From the NCBI RefSeq assembly GCF_003007785.1, contig NZ_PXOH01000006.1, positions 186,001 to 250,000 of the forward strand: a DNA stretch of 64,000 nucleotides. The letters are read 5' to 3'. Under the pieces are notes generated by a model, which saw only the letters and a program-made list of their open reading frames with translations, made no database searches and was not told where the DNA came from. Of the stretch, positions 36,636 to 47,764 are shown piece after piece (the first letter of the stretch is position 1; every line of letters begins with the position of its first letter). Made by a program: the position numbers and the translations under genes. This stretch comes from Aphanothece hegewaldii CCALA 016. Its GTDB lineage: Bacteria; Cyanobacteriota; Cyanobacteriia; Cyanobacteriales; Microcystaceae.

Positions 36636-36816
36636 TGTGTTAAACTCCTTACAGTCAAGAACGTTTAGGCGTTAATGACCTTTTTAATTTTTTCACTCGT
36701 AATATAACGATTTATTGAATTGCGATCGGTCTATCTTAAGAAAGGTATAAATTAATAAGCCGTTAATCAAAGACGGAGATGTTTTACCCATTTGTTTGAT
36801 AAGTTCTATTTTCATT

Positions 36817-37479
36817 ATGACGATCGCCCAACGAATTGAAAAAATTCGTCAATCTCTACCGAGTCATGTCCGTTTAATTGCTGTAAGTAAGCAAGTGTCA
36901 GCCGCAGCAATACGAGAAGCTTATCAAGTTGGTGTACGTGATTTTGGGGAAAGTCGCTTACAAGAAGTGATCCCAAAACAGGAACAACTTAAAGATTTAC
37001 CTGATATTTGTTGGCATTTTATCGGGCATTTACAGGCGAATAAAGCTAAAAAGGTGTTAGAACATTTTCAATGGCTTCACTCAGTTGATAATCTAACCTT
37101 AGCGCAACGCCTCGATCGTTTGGCTACAGAGATGAACATCTCTCCTCAAGTTTGTTTACAAGTCAAAATTTTGAGCGATCCCAATAAGTATGGCTGGGAA
37201 ACATCCCAATTACTTCAAGATCTACCCGCCTTGGCGCAGTTTCAACAACTCAAAATTCAAGGTTTGATGACAATTTTACCCTTGGGCTTATCGGAATCGG
37301 AAAAATTAGTCGCTTTTAATAAAACAAATGAACTATCTCAAAATATTAATCAACGATCCCACTTATCATTAACTGAATTATCGATGGGAATGTCTAATGA
37401 TTATTTGTTAGCAATTCGAGCAGGTGCAACGATGATTCGCCTAGGAACGATACTGTTTGGGGAACGCCAATCAATTTGA
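36817..37479 (+). CDS. YggS-family PLP-binding protein
   Basis: 220 residues from the ATG at 36817 (the frame is open from a TTG 21 bases earlier). It has the PLP-binding lysine in LIAVSKQVS, the DFGESRLQE motif, WHFIGHLQANK, and ELSMGMSNDY near the end. The family (COG0325) keeps free pyridoxal phosphate in balance. It precedes sepF and proC, the ylmE-sepF-proC arrangement found across Gram-positives and cyanobacteria. Confidence 0.93.
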   Translation: MTIAQRIEKIRQSLPSHVRLIAVSKQVSAAAIREAYQVGVRDFGESRLQEVIPKQEQLKDLPDICWHFIGHLQANKAKKVLEHFQWLHSVDNLTLAQRLDRLATEMNISPQVCLQVKILSDPNKYGWETSQLLQDLPALAQFQQLKIQGLMTILPLGLSESEKLVAFNKTNELSQNINQRSHLSLTELSMGMSNDYLLAIRAGATMIRLGTILFGERQSI

Positions 37480-37656
37480 GCAATTGCTCACAGTCAGGAT
37501 TTAAAATAATTTTTGTGAATTATTGGTCTTTATATCTTAAAATGTCAAATGCAATTATTAACTTACAACCCTAATTTTTTTAGGGAACTAAACAATCACT
37601 TTCCGCGACTACAACGAAAGAATTATTTAGTCTTTTTGCATCTACATTTTACTGAT

Positions 37657-37684
37657 TTTACTTAGTTCAATTGTACTAAGTAAA
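37657..37684. promoter_or_regulatory. 28-bp palindrome upstream of sepF (candidate operator)
   Basis: TTTACTTAGT at 37657-37666 and ACTAAGTAAA at 37675-37684 are perfect inverted repeats with TCAATTGT between. Its middle, read on the minus strand (AGTACAATTGAACT), is one base away from the cyanobacterial LexA consensus RGTACNNNDGTWCB. It lies 100 bp upstream of the sepF start within the 305-bp gap after the YggS gene. No T-run follows, so a terminator is less likely. Confidence 0.5.
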
Positions 37685-37784
37685 GGAACAAAAAACAAGG
37701 AAAAACACTAAACTTCAATACTGCTCTTGGCGTATTCTAATGCTGAGTCTAACTTGAAACAGAAGTTTGAAAGGATCATAAACT

Positions 37785-38372
37785 GTGACTAACCTCTTTG
37801 AAAAAATAAAAAACTTTGTTAGCTCATCGGAGTCTGACAACGACGATTACGAAACTGACTACCCAGATCATAAATGGCAACAATCCTCAAATTTTGAAGA
37901 GGAAGAAGAGGAAGAACCAGCCAAACCAGAACCCACCCCTTATCGCCGATCTCGTGAGACTATGAACTTTCCCCCTGATACCTCTCTAGGAATAAACAGA
38001 ACCAGCAACGTCATCGGAATGCCTGGAATTACTAATAATAATGCTGAAGTTGTGGTTATTGAACCCCATTCCTTTGATGAAATGCCGCAAGTGATTCAAA
38101 CCTTAAAAGAGCGTAAATCGGTTGTCCTAAATCTTAATGTGATGGACCCCGAAGAGGCACAAAGAGCAGTAGATTTTGTCGCTGGTGGAACTTTTGCCAT
38201 TGATGGACATCAAGAGCGAATTGGTGAAAGCATTTTTCTCTTTACCCCTAGCTGTGTCAAAGTTAGCACTTTAGGGGGCGCACTTCATGATGTTACTGAA
38301 ACCTCTAAAGTCAATTTTCGTAGCACCTCAACCTCGTCTTGGGGAGCCGATGTAAATCGTATTGCTCAATAA
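37785..38372 (+). CDS. sepF: cell division protein SepF
   Basis: 195 residues from a GTG, with AAGG upstream. The N terminus [14 protein letters not shown] is the membrane-binding amphipathic helix; an acidic Glu-rich linker follows; the C-terminal SepF domain (about 85-170) contains [35 protein letters not shown] and [20 protein letters not shown]. SepF (Cdv2 in cyanobacteria) anchors and bundles FtsZ at the septum. proC follows 108 bp downstream. Confidence 0.96.
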   Translation: MTNLFEKIKNFVSSSESDNDDYETDYPDHKWQQSSNFEEEEEEEPAKPEPTPYRRSRETMNFPPDTSLGINRTSNVIGMPGITNNNAEVVVIEPHSFDEMPQVIQTLKERKSVVLNLNVMDPEEAQRAVDFVAGGTFAIDGHQERIGESIFLFTPSCVKVSTLGGALHDVTETSKVNFRSTSTSSWGADVNRIAQ

Positions 38373-38480
38373 AAATTAACTCAATAATGAGAATATAATA
38401 AATAATCGACCATTGTCATGATGGTCTTTTTATTTCTTTAAAATAAATTGAAGAGTAGCTATCTGTAGATCAATAGTGGA

Positions 38481-39290
38481 GTGATAGTGTCTATTAAATT
38501 AGGAATTATTGGCGGGGGAGTGATGGCCGAAGCAATTCTCTCTCGGTTGCTCGCTCAACAAATTTATGATCCCAATACTGTATTAATCAGTGAACCGCAA
38601 CAGCAAAGGCAAGAATTTTTACAAGCAAAATATCAAGTAAATGTTACCTCTGATAATCGTTCGGTGACTCAATCCGAAGTGATTTTACTCGCCATCAAAC
38701 CGCAAGTCTTATCGACTGTGTCGGGTGATTTATCTGAGCTTTCTTCTACTACCTTGATGATTTCGATCCTGGCAGGTGTTCCCCTCAAACGCTTAGAAGA
38801 GATTTTTTTGAATAATCCCATTATTCGGGTTATGCCCAATACTCCTGCAACCGTAGGCGCGGCAATGACGGCGATCGCTTCTGGAAAACACGTTCAATCT
38901 CATCATTTATCCTTGACAAAAAATATATTCTGTGCTATTGGGGAAGTGGTAGAAGTTTCCGAGTCGTTGATGGATGCTGTCACTGGTTTATCGGGATCAG
39001 GCCCCGCTTTTGTGGCGATGATGATCGAAGCCTTAGCCGATGGGGGTGTAGCCGCAGGACTCCCCAGAGCGATCGCGTTACCGTTAGCCTTACAAACCGT
39101 TCTAGGAACCGCCCAACTCATACAGACAACAGGAATACATCCCGCTCAACTCAAAGATCAAGTCACAAGCCCAGGCGGTACAACGATCGCAGGTGTCGCC
39201 CAACTCGAAAAACAGGGCTTTCGTTCGGCTGTGATTGAAGCCGTTTATGCTGCTTACAAACGCTCAGTAGAATTAGGACAAAAATCTTAA
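38481..39290 (+). CDS. proC: pyrroline-5-carboxylate reductase
   Basis: 269 residues from a GTG (a second in-frame GTG lies two codons later). N-terminal GIIGGGVMAEAIL is the NADPH-binding loop, VMPNTPATVGAAMTA and GLSGSGPAFVAMMIEALADGGV are ProC hallmarks, and the end DQVTSPGGTTIAGV binds the substrate. It makes the last step of proline synthesis. Confidence 0.95.
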   Translation: MIVSIKLGIIGGGVMAEAILSRLLAQQIYDPNTVLISEPQQQRQEFLQAKYQVNVTSDNRSVTQSEVILLAIKPQVLSTVSGDLSELSSTTLMISILAGVPLKRLEEIFLNNPIIRVMPNTPATVGAAMTAIASGKHVQSHHLSLTKNIFCAIGEVVEVSESLMDAVTGLSGSGPAFVAMMIEALADGGVAAGLPRAIALPLALQTVLGTAQLIQTTGIHPAQLKDQVTSPGGTTIAGVAQLEKQGFRSAVIEAVYAAYKRSVELGQKS

Positions 39291-39385
39291 CAATTAAGCG
39301 ATCCTTTATGAAGAGGCATTAAGAGAAAAAAATAAGATATAAAAGTTAGAAGTAACAATAAAATCGAGTCTCAAACAAAGTGAAA

Positions 39386-40387
39386 ATGAAAGAAGTAAAA
39401 CCGACTATTTTAGTAACGGGTGGTGCTGGTTATATTGGTTCTCATGCCGTTAATGCCTTATGTCGTTCTGGTTATTCAGTCATTGTTCTTGATAATTTAT
39501 CCTATGGTCATCCCGAAATTGTTAAAGATATTTTAAAAGTAGAATTAATTGTCGGAGATACACGCGATCGCACCTTACTAGATCAGATATTTGCGACACA
39601 CAACATAGCTGCGGTGATGCACTTTGCCGCGTTTATCGCCGTAGGTGAGTCAGTCATTGAACCCGCCAAATATTATCATAATAATGTTGTGGGAACTTTA
39701 ACACTTTTAGAAGCCATGTTAGCCGCGCAAGTGAATAAAATTGTCTTTTCTTCAACTTGTGCAATTTATGGAATGCCGAAAGAAATACCTATGACTGAAA
39801 CTCATCCTAAAGATCCACTCAGTCCCTATGCTGCTACTAAAAATATGGTTGAGCAAATTTTAGCGGATTTTGATCAAGCTTATGGATTAAAATCAGTCGC
39901 CTTTCGCTATTTTAACGCTTCTGGGGCTGATCCAAGTGGGCAATTAGGGGAGGATCATGACCCCGAAACTCATTTAATTCCCTTGACTCTTTTAGCCGCT
40001 TTGGGTAAACGTTCTTCTCTAAAAATCTTTGGGACAGATTATGATACACCAGATGGTACAGCGATTCGAGATTATATTCATGTTTGCGATTTAGCCGATG
40101 CTCATGTCTTAGGACTAGAATATTTATTAAAAGGCGAAAATAGCGACGTTTTTAATTTAGGAAATGGCAACGGTTTTTCAGTTAGAGAAGTCATAGAAAC
40201 CGCCGAAAAAGTAACGGGTATAAATATTCCTGTTATTGAAGCCGAACGCCGCGCCGGAGATGCACCGATTTTAATTGGTAGTAGCGAAAAAGCAAAAAGA
40301 ATTTTAGGATGGAATCCACAATACGCAGATTTAGCTATGATTATTAATCATGCTTGGAATTGGCATCAAAAACGTCATGGAAGTTAA
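39386..40387 (+). CDS. galE: UDP-glucose 4-epimerase
   Basis: 333 residues from the ATG at 39386 (an in-frame GTG lies two codons before). NAD-binding GGAGYIGSH near the start, FSSTCAIYG with the catalytic Ser/Thr, Tyr-x3-Lys in YAATKNM, RYFNASGADP and DGTAIRDYIHVCDLADAH identify GalE. It interconverts UDP-glucose and UDP-galactose for surface glycans. Its 3' end overlaps the next small gene. Confidence 0.94.
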   Translation: MKEVKPTILVTGGAGYIGSHAVNALCRSGYSVIVLDNLSYGHPEIVKDILKVELIVGDTRDRTLLDQIFATHNIAAVMHFAAFIAVGESVIEPAKYYHNNVVGTLTLLEAMLAAQVNKIVFSSTCAIYGMPKEIPMTETHPKDPLSPYAATKNMVEQILADFDQAYGLKSVAFRYFNASGADPSGQLGEDHDPETHLIPLTLLAALGKRSSLKIFGTDYDTPDGTAIRDYIHVCDLADAHVLGLEYLLKGENSDVFNLGNGNGFSVREVIETAEKVTGINIPVIEAERRAGDAPILIGSSEKAKRILGWNPQYADLAMIINHAWNWHQKRHGS

Positions 40388-40646
40388 AGAGGATTTGTAT
40401 CGTCTAACCTTAATTGTTGCTCAAATGGGAGAAGCGGTTATTACAACGACTGAAACCGTCGAAAAATTAGCTCAAAAAATTGATGCGATAGCAAATGCAC
40501 TTCAGACTCAAGGACATCATGTTCAGCAACAAAGCTATCAAATCTTTGCTCTTAGTGATGCTTTACAAACTCTAATCGATCATCAAACTGAATCAAAAAA
40601 GCAAGTTGATAAACTGATTGAAGCTTTACAAGATTTAATCAAGTGA
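40377..40646 (+). CDS. small coiled-coil protein, 89 aa
   Basis: From the ATG at 40377, overlapping the last 11 bases of galE, this frame gives a helical protein with heptad-like Leu/Ile spacing, rich in Gln and Glu (EKLAQKIDAIANALQTQ, DKLIEALQDLIK). The frame is open from 40350. It looks like a conserved small helical protein, but I cannot assign a function. The overlap with galE suggests translational coupling. Confidence 0.5.
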   Translation: MEVKEDLYRLTLIVAQMGEAVITTTETVEKLAQKIDAIANALQTQGHHVQQQSYQIFALSDALQTLIDHQTESKKQVDKLIEALQDLIK

Positions 40647-40812
40647 ATATTTCTTTGAGCAAAAAATTGAAGAGAGTAAGATGAGTGATCCCTTTAGTCG
40701 GTGTAATTTTTGTGAGATCTTTGGGAGAAAGAGGCAACAATTTTCCAGTTAGAGTGTCATTTTTTATAATAAATGTAGCTATCTTCTTTCTTTTGAGTCT
40801 AATTATTACCGA

Positions 40813-41613
40813 ATGACGGAACGTGTACAGAAAATCCTATCCCAGTGGGGAATTGCGTCTCGTAGAAAAGCTGAACAGCTTATTTTAGAAGGTCGTGTAC
40901 GTCTTAATGGTCAAATTGTACATTTAGGACAACAAGCAGATCCAGCAAGCGATCTTTTAGAAGTAGATGGCAAAATGATCCAACCTGGCGATCGTCCAAA
41001 ACAAATTTATTTGCTAGTTAATAAACCTTTAGGGGTTGTTTCCACCTGTCATGATCCCCAAAACCGTCCGACTGTATTGGACTTACTCCCAAAACATTTA
41101 TGTCATGGACAAGGAATACATCCAGTAGGACGTTTAGATGTGAATTCAACAGGTGCGTTAATCTTAACAAATGATGGTCAACTGACTCTTAACTTGACTC
41201 ATCCTCGCTATCATTTACCAAAAACCTATGAGGTTTTGATTGATGGACATCTATCAGAAATCAGTATTCAAAAGTGGCGAGATGGAGTTATGCTAGAAGG
41301 GAAAAGAACTTTACCTGCTCAAATTAAAATACTCGATCTCACTCCTCACCACAGTTTATTGCAGGTTATTTTGACGGAAGGACGAAACCGTCAGATTCGC
41401 CGTATTGTTGAGCAGCTAGGCTTTCAGGTGTTAAAACTACACCGAACAGCAATCGGTTTAATTCAACTTAATCTTTCTCATAAACCTCCTTTATCTTCGG
41501 GTCAATATCGTCTACTAGAACCCTTTGAAATTGCTTTTCTGCAACAACACATTCATCTAGGCACCAGAAAAAAGCTGCATCGGCAAAATCACTATGTTTC
41601 GCAAAAAGCCTAA
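40813..41613 (+). CDS. RsuA/RluB-family pseudouridine synthase
   Basis: 266 residues: S4 RNA-binding domain at the N terminus ([20 protein letters not shown]), then the RsuA/RluB/E/F catalytic domain with Asp109 in [17 protein letters not shown] and the RNRQIRR motif near 200. It should convert one uridine of ribosomal RNA to pseudouridine; RluB-like (23S) is most likely. A basic tail after about 240 overlaps the start of the next gene by 20 bp. Confidence 0.9.
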   Translation: MTERVQKILSQWGIASRRKAEQLILEGRVRLNGQIVHLGQQADPASDLLEVDGKMIQPGDRPKQIYLLVNKPLGVVSTCHDPQNRPTVLDLLPKHLCHGQGIHPVGRLDVNSTGALILTNDGQLTLNLTHPRYHLPKTYEVLIDGHLSEISIQKWRDGVMLEGKRTLPAQIKILDLTPHHSLLQVILTEGRNRQIRRIVEQLGFQVLKLHRTAIGLIQLNLSHKPPLSSGQYRLLEPFEIAFLQQHIHLGTRKKLHRQNHYVSQKA

Positions 41614-42367
41614 AATTGATCCCATTGTTCAACAACGAGAAAAATTACAAGAACTTGGCTCTCGTTTACAGAACATTCGTACCGAAAAAGGACTCTCTTT
41701 AGATGTCGTCTCTCGTAAAACAATGATCCCACGACGTTTGTTAGAGGCGATCGAAATGGGGCAAATGGAAAACCTACCTGAACCGATTTATATTCGCTGG
41801 TTAATTAAACAATTTGCCGAAACGTTAGGATTAGACGGTGTAGCTTTTTCGAGTGAATTTCAGGTTCATGTTAAACCCCAAACGACTTCATCTAACTTTC
41901 TGCGTTTACCCAACTTTCAATTACGCCCTTTTCATCTTTATTTTTTCTATATTCTTCTTCTTCTATTTTCAGTAAGAACAATTTCTAATGTTCTCGAACA
42001 ATCTACCCTAGAAATTAATCGTTTACCTAGTCCGGTTGTTCCTTCGGTTAAACCATCTCCTGTTCCTCAACCTACCCCGGTACAAGCGGTAACAGCAACT
42101 AACCCCCCTGCTAAAACCGAACTTGATAAGTCTGTTATTGTTGATATTCAACTTAAAGATGATTCTTGGTTAAAAGTGATTTCTGATGGAAAAAAAGAAT
42201 TTGAAGGACTTCTCCCAAGTGGAACCCATCGGACTTGGAAAGCAGACAAAGAACTAACGGTTCGTGCGGGTAATGCGGGTAGTGTTTTTATTACCGTTAA
42301 TAAAGAACAAGCAAAACAACTCGGACAACCAGGACAAGTCGAAGAAGTCACTTACACAGCCAATTGA
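41594..42367 (+). CDS. RodZ-like HTH membrane protein
   Basis: 257 residues: Cro/C1-type helix-turn-helix of the RodZ class ([32 protein letters not shown]) at about 18-90, one membrane helix (about 115-132), a Pro/Val-rich stretch, and a C-terminal RodZ-type beta domain (DUF4115; [17 protein letters not shown]). RodZ links MreB to the membrane in rods; in cyanobacteria such proteins occur also in cocci and their role is less clear. It overlaps the pseudouridine synthase gene by 20 bp. Confidence 0.85.
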   Translation: MFRKKPKIDPIVQQREKLQELGSRLQNIRTEKGLSLDVVSRKTMIPRRLLEAIEMGQMENLPEPIYIRWLIKQFAETLGLDGVAFSSEFQVHVKPQTTSSNFLRLPNFQLRPFHLYFFYILLLLFSVRTISNVLEQSTLEINRLPSPVVPSVKPSPVPQPTPVQAVTATNPPAKTELDKSVIVDIQLKDDSWLKVISDGKKEFEGLLPSGTHRTWKADKELTVRAGNAGSVFITVNKEQAKQLGQPGQVEEVTYTAN

Positions 42368-42489
42368 GCCAATATCAAAAGCATAATTAAGAAAAGTAAA
42401 TTGTAGCAAAATATACTATTTTAAATTGTTTTAATAGAAAGAGAAGGAGATCGCCATTGACCTAAAAACTGAAGGAGTGAAAGCGAGAT

Positions 42490-43797
42490 ATGTCTACTCT
42501 GCTCGCAGATGCCAGTATAAGATTAGAAAAAGCCTTAAAATACGTTTCAATATCCGAGGACGCGATCGCACGTCTCAAACACCCTAAAACGAGTTTAAGT
42601 GTATCTATTCCAGTGCGGATGGATGACGGTTCACTGAGAATCTTTCAAGGGTATAGAGTTCGCTACGATGATACACGTGGGCCTGGTAAAGGAGGTGTGC
42701 GCTATCATCCCAACGTCAATATCGATGAGGTACAGTCTCTCGCGTTTTGGATGACCTTTAAATGTGCCTTATTAGATTTACCCTTTGGGGGCGCGAAAGG
42801 TGGCATTACCTTAAATCCGAAAGAACTTTCCAAACAAGAATTAGAACGCCTGAGTCGGGGGTATATTGATGCGATCGCCGATTTCATTGGGCCAGATGTT
42901 GATATCTTAGCACCCGATGTTTACACCAACGATATGATCATGGGTTGGATGATGGATCAATACAATATCATTCAGCGAAAAATCTGTCCGGCTGTCGTCA
43001 CTGGAAAACCTCTGACGATGGGAGGAAGCAAAGGGCGAGATACTGCAACAGGTACAGGCGCATTTTATGTTATTCACTCTATGTTGAGTAAATTTGCCCA
43101 AAAACCAGAAAATACAACCATTGCTGTCCAAGGATTTGGGAACGCGGGATCAGTGGTTGCAGAATTACTCTTCAAAGCGGGTTATAAAGTCGTTGCCGTT
43201 AGTGATTCGATGGGCGGGATCTATACTGAAAAAGGGTTAGATATTCCCAGTCTCAAACGTCATAAAGAAGAAAATAAAGACATAAAAACGCTTTATTGTC
43301 AAGATAGTCTTTGTGATATGGTGGAATACCAAAGCTTGAGCAATGCAGAGTTATTAAACCTAAATGTCGATGTTTTGATTCCTGCCGCCTTAGAAAATCA
43401 AATTACATCAATCAATGCAGCCAACATTCAAGCAAAGTATATCTTTGAAGTGGCAAACGGCCCGATCACTTCAGAAGCCGATGCAATTTTAGAACAAAAA
43501 GGAATTTATGTGTTTCCTGATATTCTCGTTAATGCAGGGGGCGTAACAGTCAGTTATTTTGAGTGGGTTCAAAACCGAAGCGGGCTATATTGGCGCTTAA
43601 CAGAAGTTAACGAACGACTCAAAGAACGTATGGTAACTGAAGCCGAAAAAGTTTGGATAATTGCCAGAGAGTTTGATACTTCTTTACGAACTGCTGCCTA
43701 TATCCATGCTATCGAACGTCTTGGAGAAGCCTTAGACGCAAAAGGAACCAGAGATTATTATCTCAATGGGATCACACCAAAATTAATCAAAAGATAA
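42490..43797 (+). CDS. gdhA: glutamate dehydrogenase (Glu/Leu/Phe/Val family)
   Basis: 435 residues. Substrate-side motifs PVRMDDGSLRIFQGYRVR and LPFGGAKGGI with the catalytic Lys, DVYTNDMIMGWMMD with the catalytic Asp, then the NAD(P)-binding GFGNAGSVVAELL, and NAGGVTVSYFEWVQNR near the end. It interconverts glutamate and 2-oxoglutarate plus ammonium. The family includes leucine and other amino acid dehydrogenases, but the length and motifs fit glutamate. A hairpin follows. Confidence 0.92.
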   Translation: MSTLLADASIRLEKALKYVSISEDAIARLKHPKTSLSVSIPVRMDDGSLRIFQGYRVRYDDTRGPGKGGVRYHPNVNIDEVQSLAFWMTFKCALLDLPFGGAKGGITLNPKELSKQELERLSRGYIDAIADFIGPDVDILAPDVYTNDMIMGWMMDQYNIIQRKICPAVVTGKPLTMGGSKGRDTATGTGAFYVIHSMLSKFAQKPENTTIAVQGFGNAGSVVAELLFKAGYKVVAVSDSMGGIYTEKGLDIPSLKRHKEENKDIKTLYCQDSLCDMVEYQSLSNAELLNLNVDVLIPAALENQITSINAANIQAKYIFEVANGPITSEADAILEQKGIYVFPDILVNAGGVTVSYFEWVQNRSGLYWRLTEVNERLKERMVTEAEKVWIIAREFDTSLRTAAYIHAIERLGEALDAKGTRDYYLNGITPKLIKR

Positions 43798-43805
43798 CAA
43801 AATTG

Positions 43806-43833
43806 GTAGAGACGCAATATATCACGTCTCTAC
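43806..43833 (+). terminator. GTAGAGACG hairpin between gdhA and cysC
   Basis: GTAGAGACG at 43806-43814 pairs perfectly with CGTCTCTAC at 43825-43833 around a 10-base loop. The two genes converge here, so it may serve both. GTAGAGACG palindromes are a known dispersed repeat type of cyanobacteria. There is no long T-run. Confidence 0.65.
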
Positions 43834-43840
43834 ATATTAA

Positions 43841-44386
43841 TTAAACTGCCGCACCTTGAGCGATATAACCGAGTTCTTCTAATTTGCTCCAGACTTTAGC
43901 GACACTTTCCTCTAATTCCTCTAAATCAGTTCTACACTCAATTTCAGGATTAGCGGGAGCCTCGTAGGGATCGGTAATGCCTGTAAATGTTTTAATTTCT
44001 CCTGCTCTTGCTTTCTTGTATAGACCTTTAACATCTCTATCTTCACATACAGCTAGAGGAGCATTAACAAAAACCTCAACAAAATCACCAATTTTTCCTC
44101 TGACTTCCTCACGAATTTCTCGATAAGGAGAAATAGCAGAAACCAAAACAATCACACCATGACGAGTGAGTAAGTTAGAAACAAAACCAATACGACGAAC
44201 GTTTTCATCACGGTCTTCTTTACTAAATCCTAAACCTTTGGTGAGATTAGTCCGTACAATATCACCGTCTAAAACCTCAAAATCATAGCCTTCTTCTGTA
44301 AGCTTTTTTTGTAATGCTTCTGTAATTGTTGTTTTTCCTGCACCACTCAATCCCGTTAACCAAACTGTAACACCACGCTGTTTCAT
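43841..44386 (-). CDS. cysC: adenylylsulfate kinase
   Basis: 181 residues: Walker A GLSGAGKT at 12-19, [40 protein letters not shown], and [15 protein letters not shown], all APS kinase hallmarks. It phosphorylates adenylylsulfate to PAPS in sulfur assimilation. It stands alone, divergent from ilvC. Confidence 0.96.
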   Translation of the reverse strand: MKQRGVTVWLTGLSGAGKTTITEALQKKLTEEGYDFEVLDGDIVRTNLTKGLGFSKEDRDENVRRIGFVSNLLTRHGVIVLVSAISPYREIREEVRGKIGDFVEVFVNAPLAVCEDRDVKGLYKKARAGEIKTFTGITDPYEAPANPEIECRTDLEELEESVAKVWSKLEELGYIAQGAAV

Positions 44387-44534
44387 ACTTAATCCTTTTT
44401 TATAATTGATCTTCGCGTTTAGATTAACCTGTTATCCCTCATAATGGCAAGCCTTTTTTCCTTAATTCAAATTCTTTTTGCTCGTCTCTGATAAATAAGA
44501 TTAATTCATGAGACATCAACCCTTTGGGGTATAA

Positions 44535-45566
<1,032 letters not shown>

Positions 45567-45580
45567 TTTTATGTTGACGG

Positions 45581-45605
45581 TAGGGGTTTGGTGAACAAAC
45601 CCTTA
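45581..45605. repeat. dispersed hairpin repeat, copy 4
   Basis: TAGGGGTTTG at 45581-45590 pairs with CAAACCCTTA at 45596-45605 (10 bp with one G-T wobble), 14 bp after the ilvC stop and 1 bp before the convergent small gene's stop. Orientation is opposite to the other copies, judged by the CCCCTAC end. Confidence 0.7.
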
Positions 45606-45606
45606 T

Positions 45607-45834
45607 CTAATTTTTGGGACTAGCGCGACGTAAAAACTCATTGACTTCTTTTTCCCGTTCTTTACTCGGTCGTTCAGGATTTTTATCGGGAAATAAACCC
45701 AAAATCATCTGATTTAATGTTTGTCGGGTTTGAAGGCTATAAGCATTTAGAGGCTTTGGCAAAAAGCGATCGCCAACTGTAATAAAAAAGAAACTACCAA
45801 CAATTAAGAGAAATGTAATCCACTTTTTCGGCAT
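45607..45834 (-). CDS. small membrane protein, 75 aa
   Basis: An N-terminal hydrophobic helix (about 4-22, WITFLLIVGSFFFITVG) is followed by a short basic region with LFPDKNPERPSKERE. It looks like a conserved cyanobacterial small membrane or signal-anchored protein; I do not know a function. It converges on ilvC. Confidence 0.6.
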   Translation of the reverse strand: MPKKWITFLLIVGSFFFITVGDRFLPKPLNAYSLQTRQTLNQMILGLFPDKNPERPSKEREKEVNEFLRRASPKN

Positions 45835-45910
45835 AACCTAAACAAAAATCGAGCCACATCTTTATACTTCCCTTTTTGCCTTAAATTTCTTGCATTGATT
45901 CCAATAAAAA

Positions 45911-45936
45911 TAGGGTTTGGAGACCAAACCCCTACG
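45911..45936. repeat. dispersed hairpin repeat, copy 5
   Basis: TAGGGTTTGG, loop AGA, CCAAACCCCTACG: 8 perfect pairs at 45913-45920 and 45924-45931. It lies between the peroxiredoxin gene (minus, stop at 45954) and the start side of the 75-aa gene, so on the minus strand it is in the 3' region of the peroxiredoxin message. Confidence 0.72.
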
Positions 45937-45953
45937 CTGAGATTGAAAAAGCC

Positions 45954-46589
45954 TTATTTATTGGGTTGAGGAGTCATCCGCAGATAAGGTTTAATTTCTT
46001 TGACACCTTTAGGAAATTTTTCTCTAGCCGCATCAGTGGGAATAGAAGGCACAACCACGCAGTCATCGCCATCTTTCCAGTTAGCAGGAGTTGCCACTTG
46101 ATGGTAATCGGTTAACTGCAAAGAGTCAATTACTCTAAGAATTTCGTCAAAATTACGCCCTGTACTAGCCGGATAAGTAAATGTTAGGCGTAGTTTTTTA
46201 TTGGGATCAATAATAAAGACACTACGAACGGTTAAATTATTTAATGAGTTGGGATGGATCATGCCATAAGCATCAGCCACTTTGCGATCGGGATCGGCAA
46301 TAATTGGATAATTAACGGTTGTATTTTGGGTTTCGTTAATATCATTAATCCAACCACGATGAGAGTCAGCATTATCAACACTGAGTGCAATAACTTTTAC
46401 ATTACGCTTGTCAAATTCTGATTTTAGACTAGCAACTGTACCTAATTCAGTAGTACAAACGGGAGTGTAATCTGCGGGATGGGAAAATAAAACGACCCAG
46501 CTATCGCCTGCCCATTCGTGAAAAGAAATTGAGCCTTCACTGGTATCTTGAGTAAAATCGGGGACTATATCACCTAATTGTAGAGCCAT
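45954..46589 (-). CDS. 1-Cys peroxiredoxin (Prx6-like)
   Basis: 211 residues. The peroxidatic Cys45 sits in SHPADYTPVCTTELG; the later motif SVDNADSHRGWINDI and the C-terminal domain with YPASTGRNFDEILRVIDSLQ are those of the Prx6 group. No resolving Cys is placed as in 2-Cys enzymes, though one more Cys is present in DGDDCVV. It reduces peroxides in the cytoplasm. Confidence 0.94.
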   Translation of the reverse strand: MALQLGDIVPDFTQDTSEGSISFHEWAGDSWVVLFSHPADYTPVCTTELGTVASLKSEFDKRNVKVIALSVDNADSHRGWINDINETQNTTVNYPIIADPDRKVADAYGMIHPNSLNNLTVRSVFIIDPNKKLRLTFTYPASTGRNFDEILRVIDSLQLTDYHQVATPANWKDGDDCVVVPSIPTDAAREKFPKGVKEIKPYLRMTPQPNK

Positions 46590-46705
46590 AATTGAGATTG
46601 CCTACATACACATAAAGAAGCAATTTACTATAGTATGAGCAAATGGGGAATCTACACTAAAACTATAGGAATTTGTAACAATTCTTGATCTTTCTTCTCA
46701 TGATT

Positions 46706-47764
46706 TTAGCATAGGAGCAATGAGAACCATTGTTCAGTGCGATCGCCCAACGCCTCTAATGAGTATTCTTGTTCGGCTTGGCGACGACAAGCAGCACGAT
46801 CAATTGTATTAATTTTTTGGATGGCTTCAACCAAACCCGTTACGCTATCTGGTTCAACCAAAAACCCAGTTTTACCATCTTGTACTACTTCTATTGGGCC
46901 ACCGCGACGATAGGCAATGACGGGAACACCGCACGCTAAAGCTTCAATCATCACATTTCCAAATGCTTCTACCCAACGAGGAGTCATCAATAACGCCCGC
47001 GCTTTCCCTAAATATTTTTGCAGTTCGTCAGTGGGGAAAAATCCCATGTATTCAAAGGGAGCATCGGAATAATCTTGTTGAATTTGTTGCCAATAATTAT
47101 TATCTTGTAGCTTACCAAAAATCTTGAGGGGGATACCCGTAATTTGTGCGGCTGCCACTGCATCTTCTAGGGCTTTTTCAGGGGCAATGCGACCTACCCA
47201 AGCCAAATAATCATCGGGAGAATTAACATACTCATATAAGGGTAAATCTATGGCACTACCAAGACAATGAACATTTTTTAGTCCAAAAGTATCGGCTTGA
47301 GTTTGAGAATAAAATGTAACTTGATGGGGAAATTGACGAACCGTTTGTCTAATAATCTCATCCATTGCCTCACTAACTGAACCCATACTCACTAAATGTC
47401 CCACGCGACAACCCGTAAAAAAAGGCGTGAGATAAAAAGGTAGCCAGTCGTAAGAAAAATTAAAAATCAGATCATATTTATCTTGTACTTGTCTAGCATA
47501 ATCCCACATATTACCCAAAACCGAATTAGGCGGTAAAGTAATCATTTCATCACGTTCTTGACTTTGGGCGGAGATTTGTAAATTTCCTGCTATTTCAATA
47601 ATTGAAGTATTAGGTAAAGTAGACTTTTCTGGGGCGACAACTTGTACATGATGACCACGACGGCTCATTATGAGTGCTAAGTTGTATAGTGTAAATTCCA
47701 CTCCTCCCCCGATACCTGAACTGAGGGGACCAACGGGTGTAGATACAAACAATAATTTCAACAT
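46706..47764 (-). CDS. family 4 glycosyltransferase
   Basis: 352 residues with the GT-B fold: N-terminal GGVEFTLYNLALIMSRRGHHVQVVAPE, linker, and the C-terminal donor site LAWVGRIAPEKALEDAV, PRWVEAFGNVMIEALACGVPVIAYRRGGPIEVV (the E-x7-E motif). It adds a sugar to an unknown lipid or glycan acceptor. Its ATG overlaps the stop of the TPR-HEAT gene by one base (TAATG), so the two are coupled. Confidence 0.92.
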   Translation of the reverse strand: MLKLLFVSTPVGPLSSGIGGGVEFTLYNLALIMSRRGHHVQVVAPEKSTLPNTSIIEIAGNLQISAQSQERDEMITLPPNSVLGNMWDYARQVQDKYDLIFNFSYDWLPFYLTPFFTGCRVGHLVSMGSVSEAMDEIIRQTVRQFPHQVTFYSQTQADTFGLKNVHCLGSAIDLPLYEYVNSPDDYLAWVGRIAPEKALEDAVAAAQITGIPLKIFGKLQDNNYWQQIQQDYSDAPFEYMGFFPTDELQKYLGKARALLMTPRWVEAFGNVMIEALACGVPVIAYRRGGPIEVVQDGKTGFLVEPDSVTGLVEAIQKINTIDRAACRRQAEQEYSLEALGDRTEQWFSLLLC

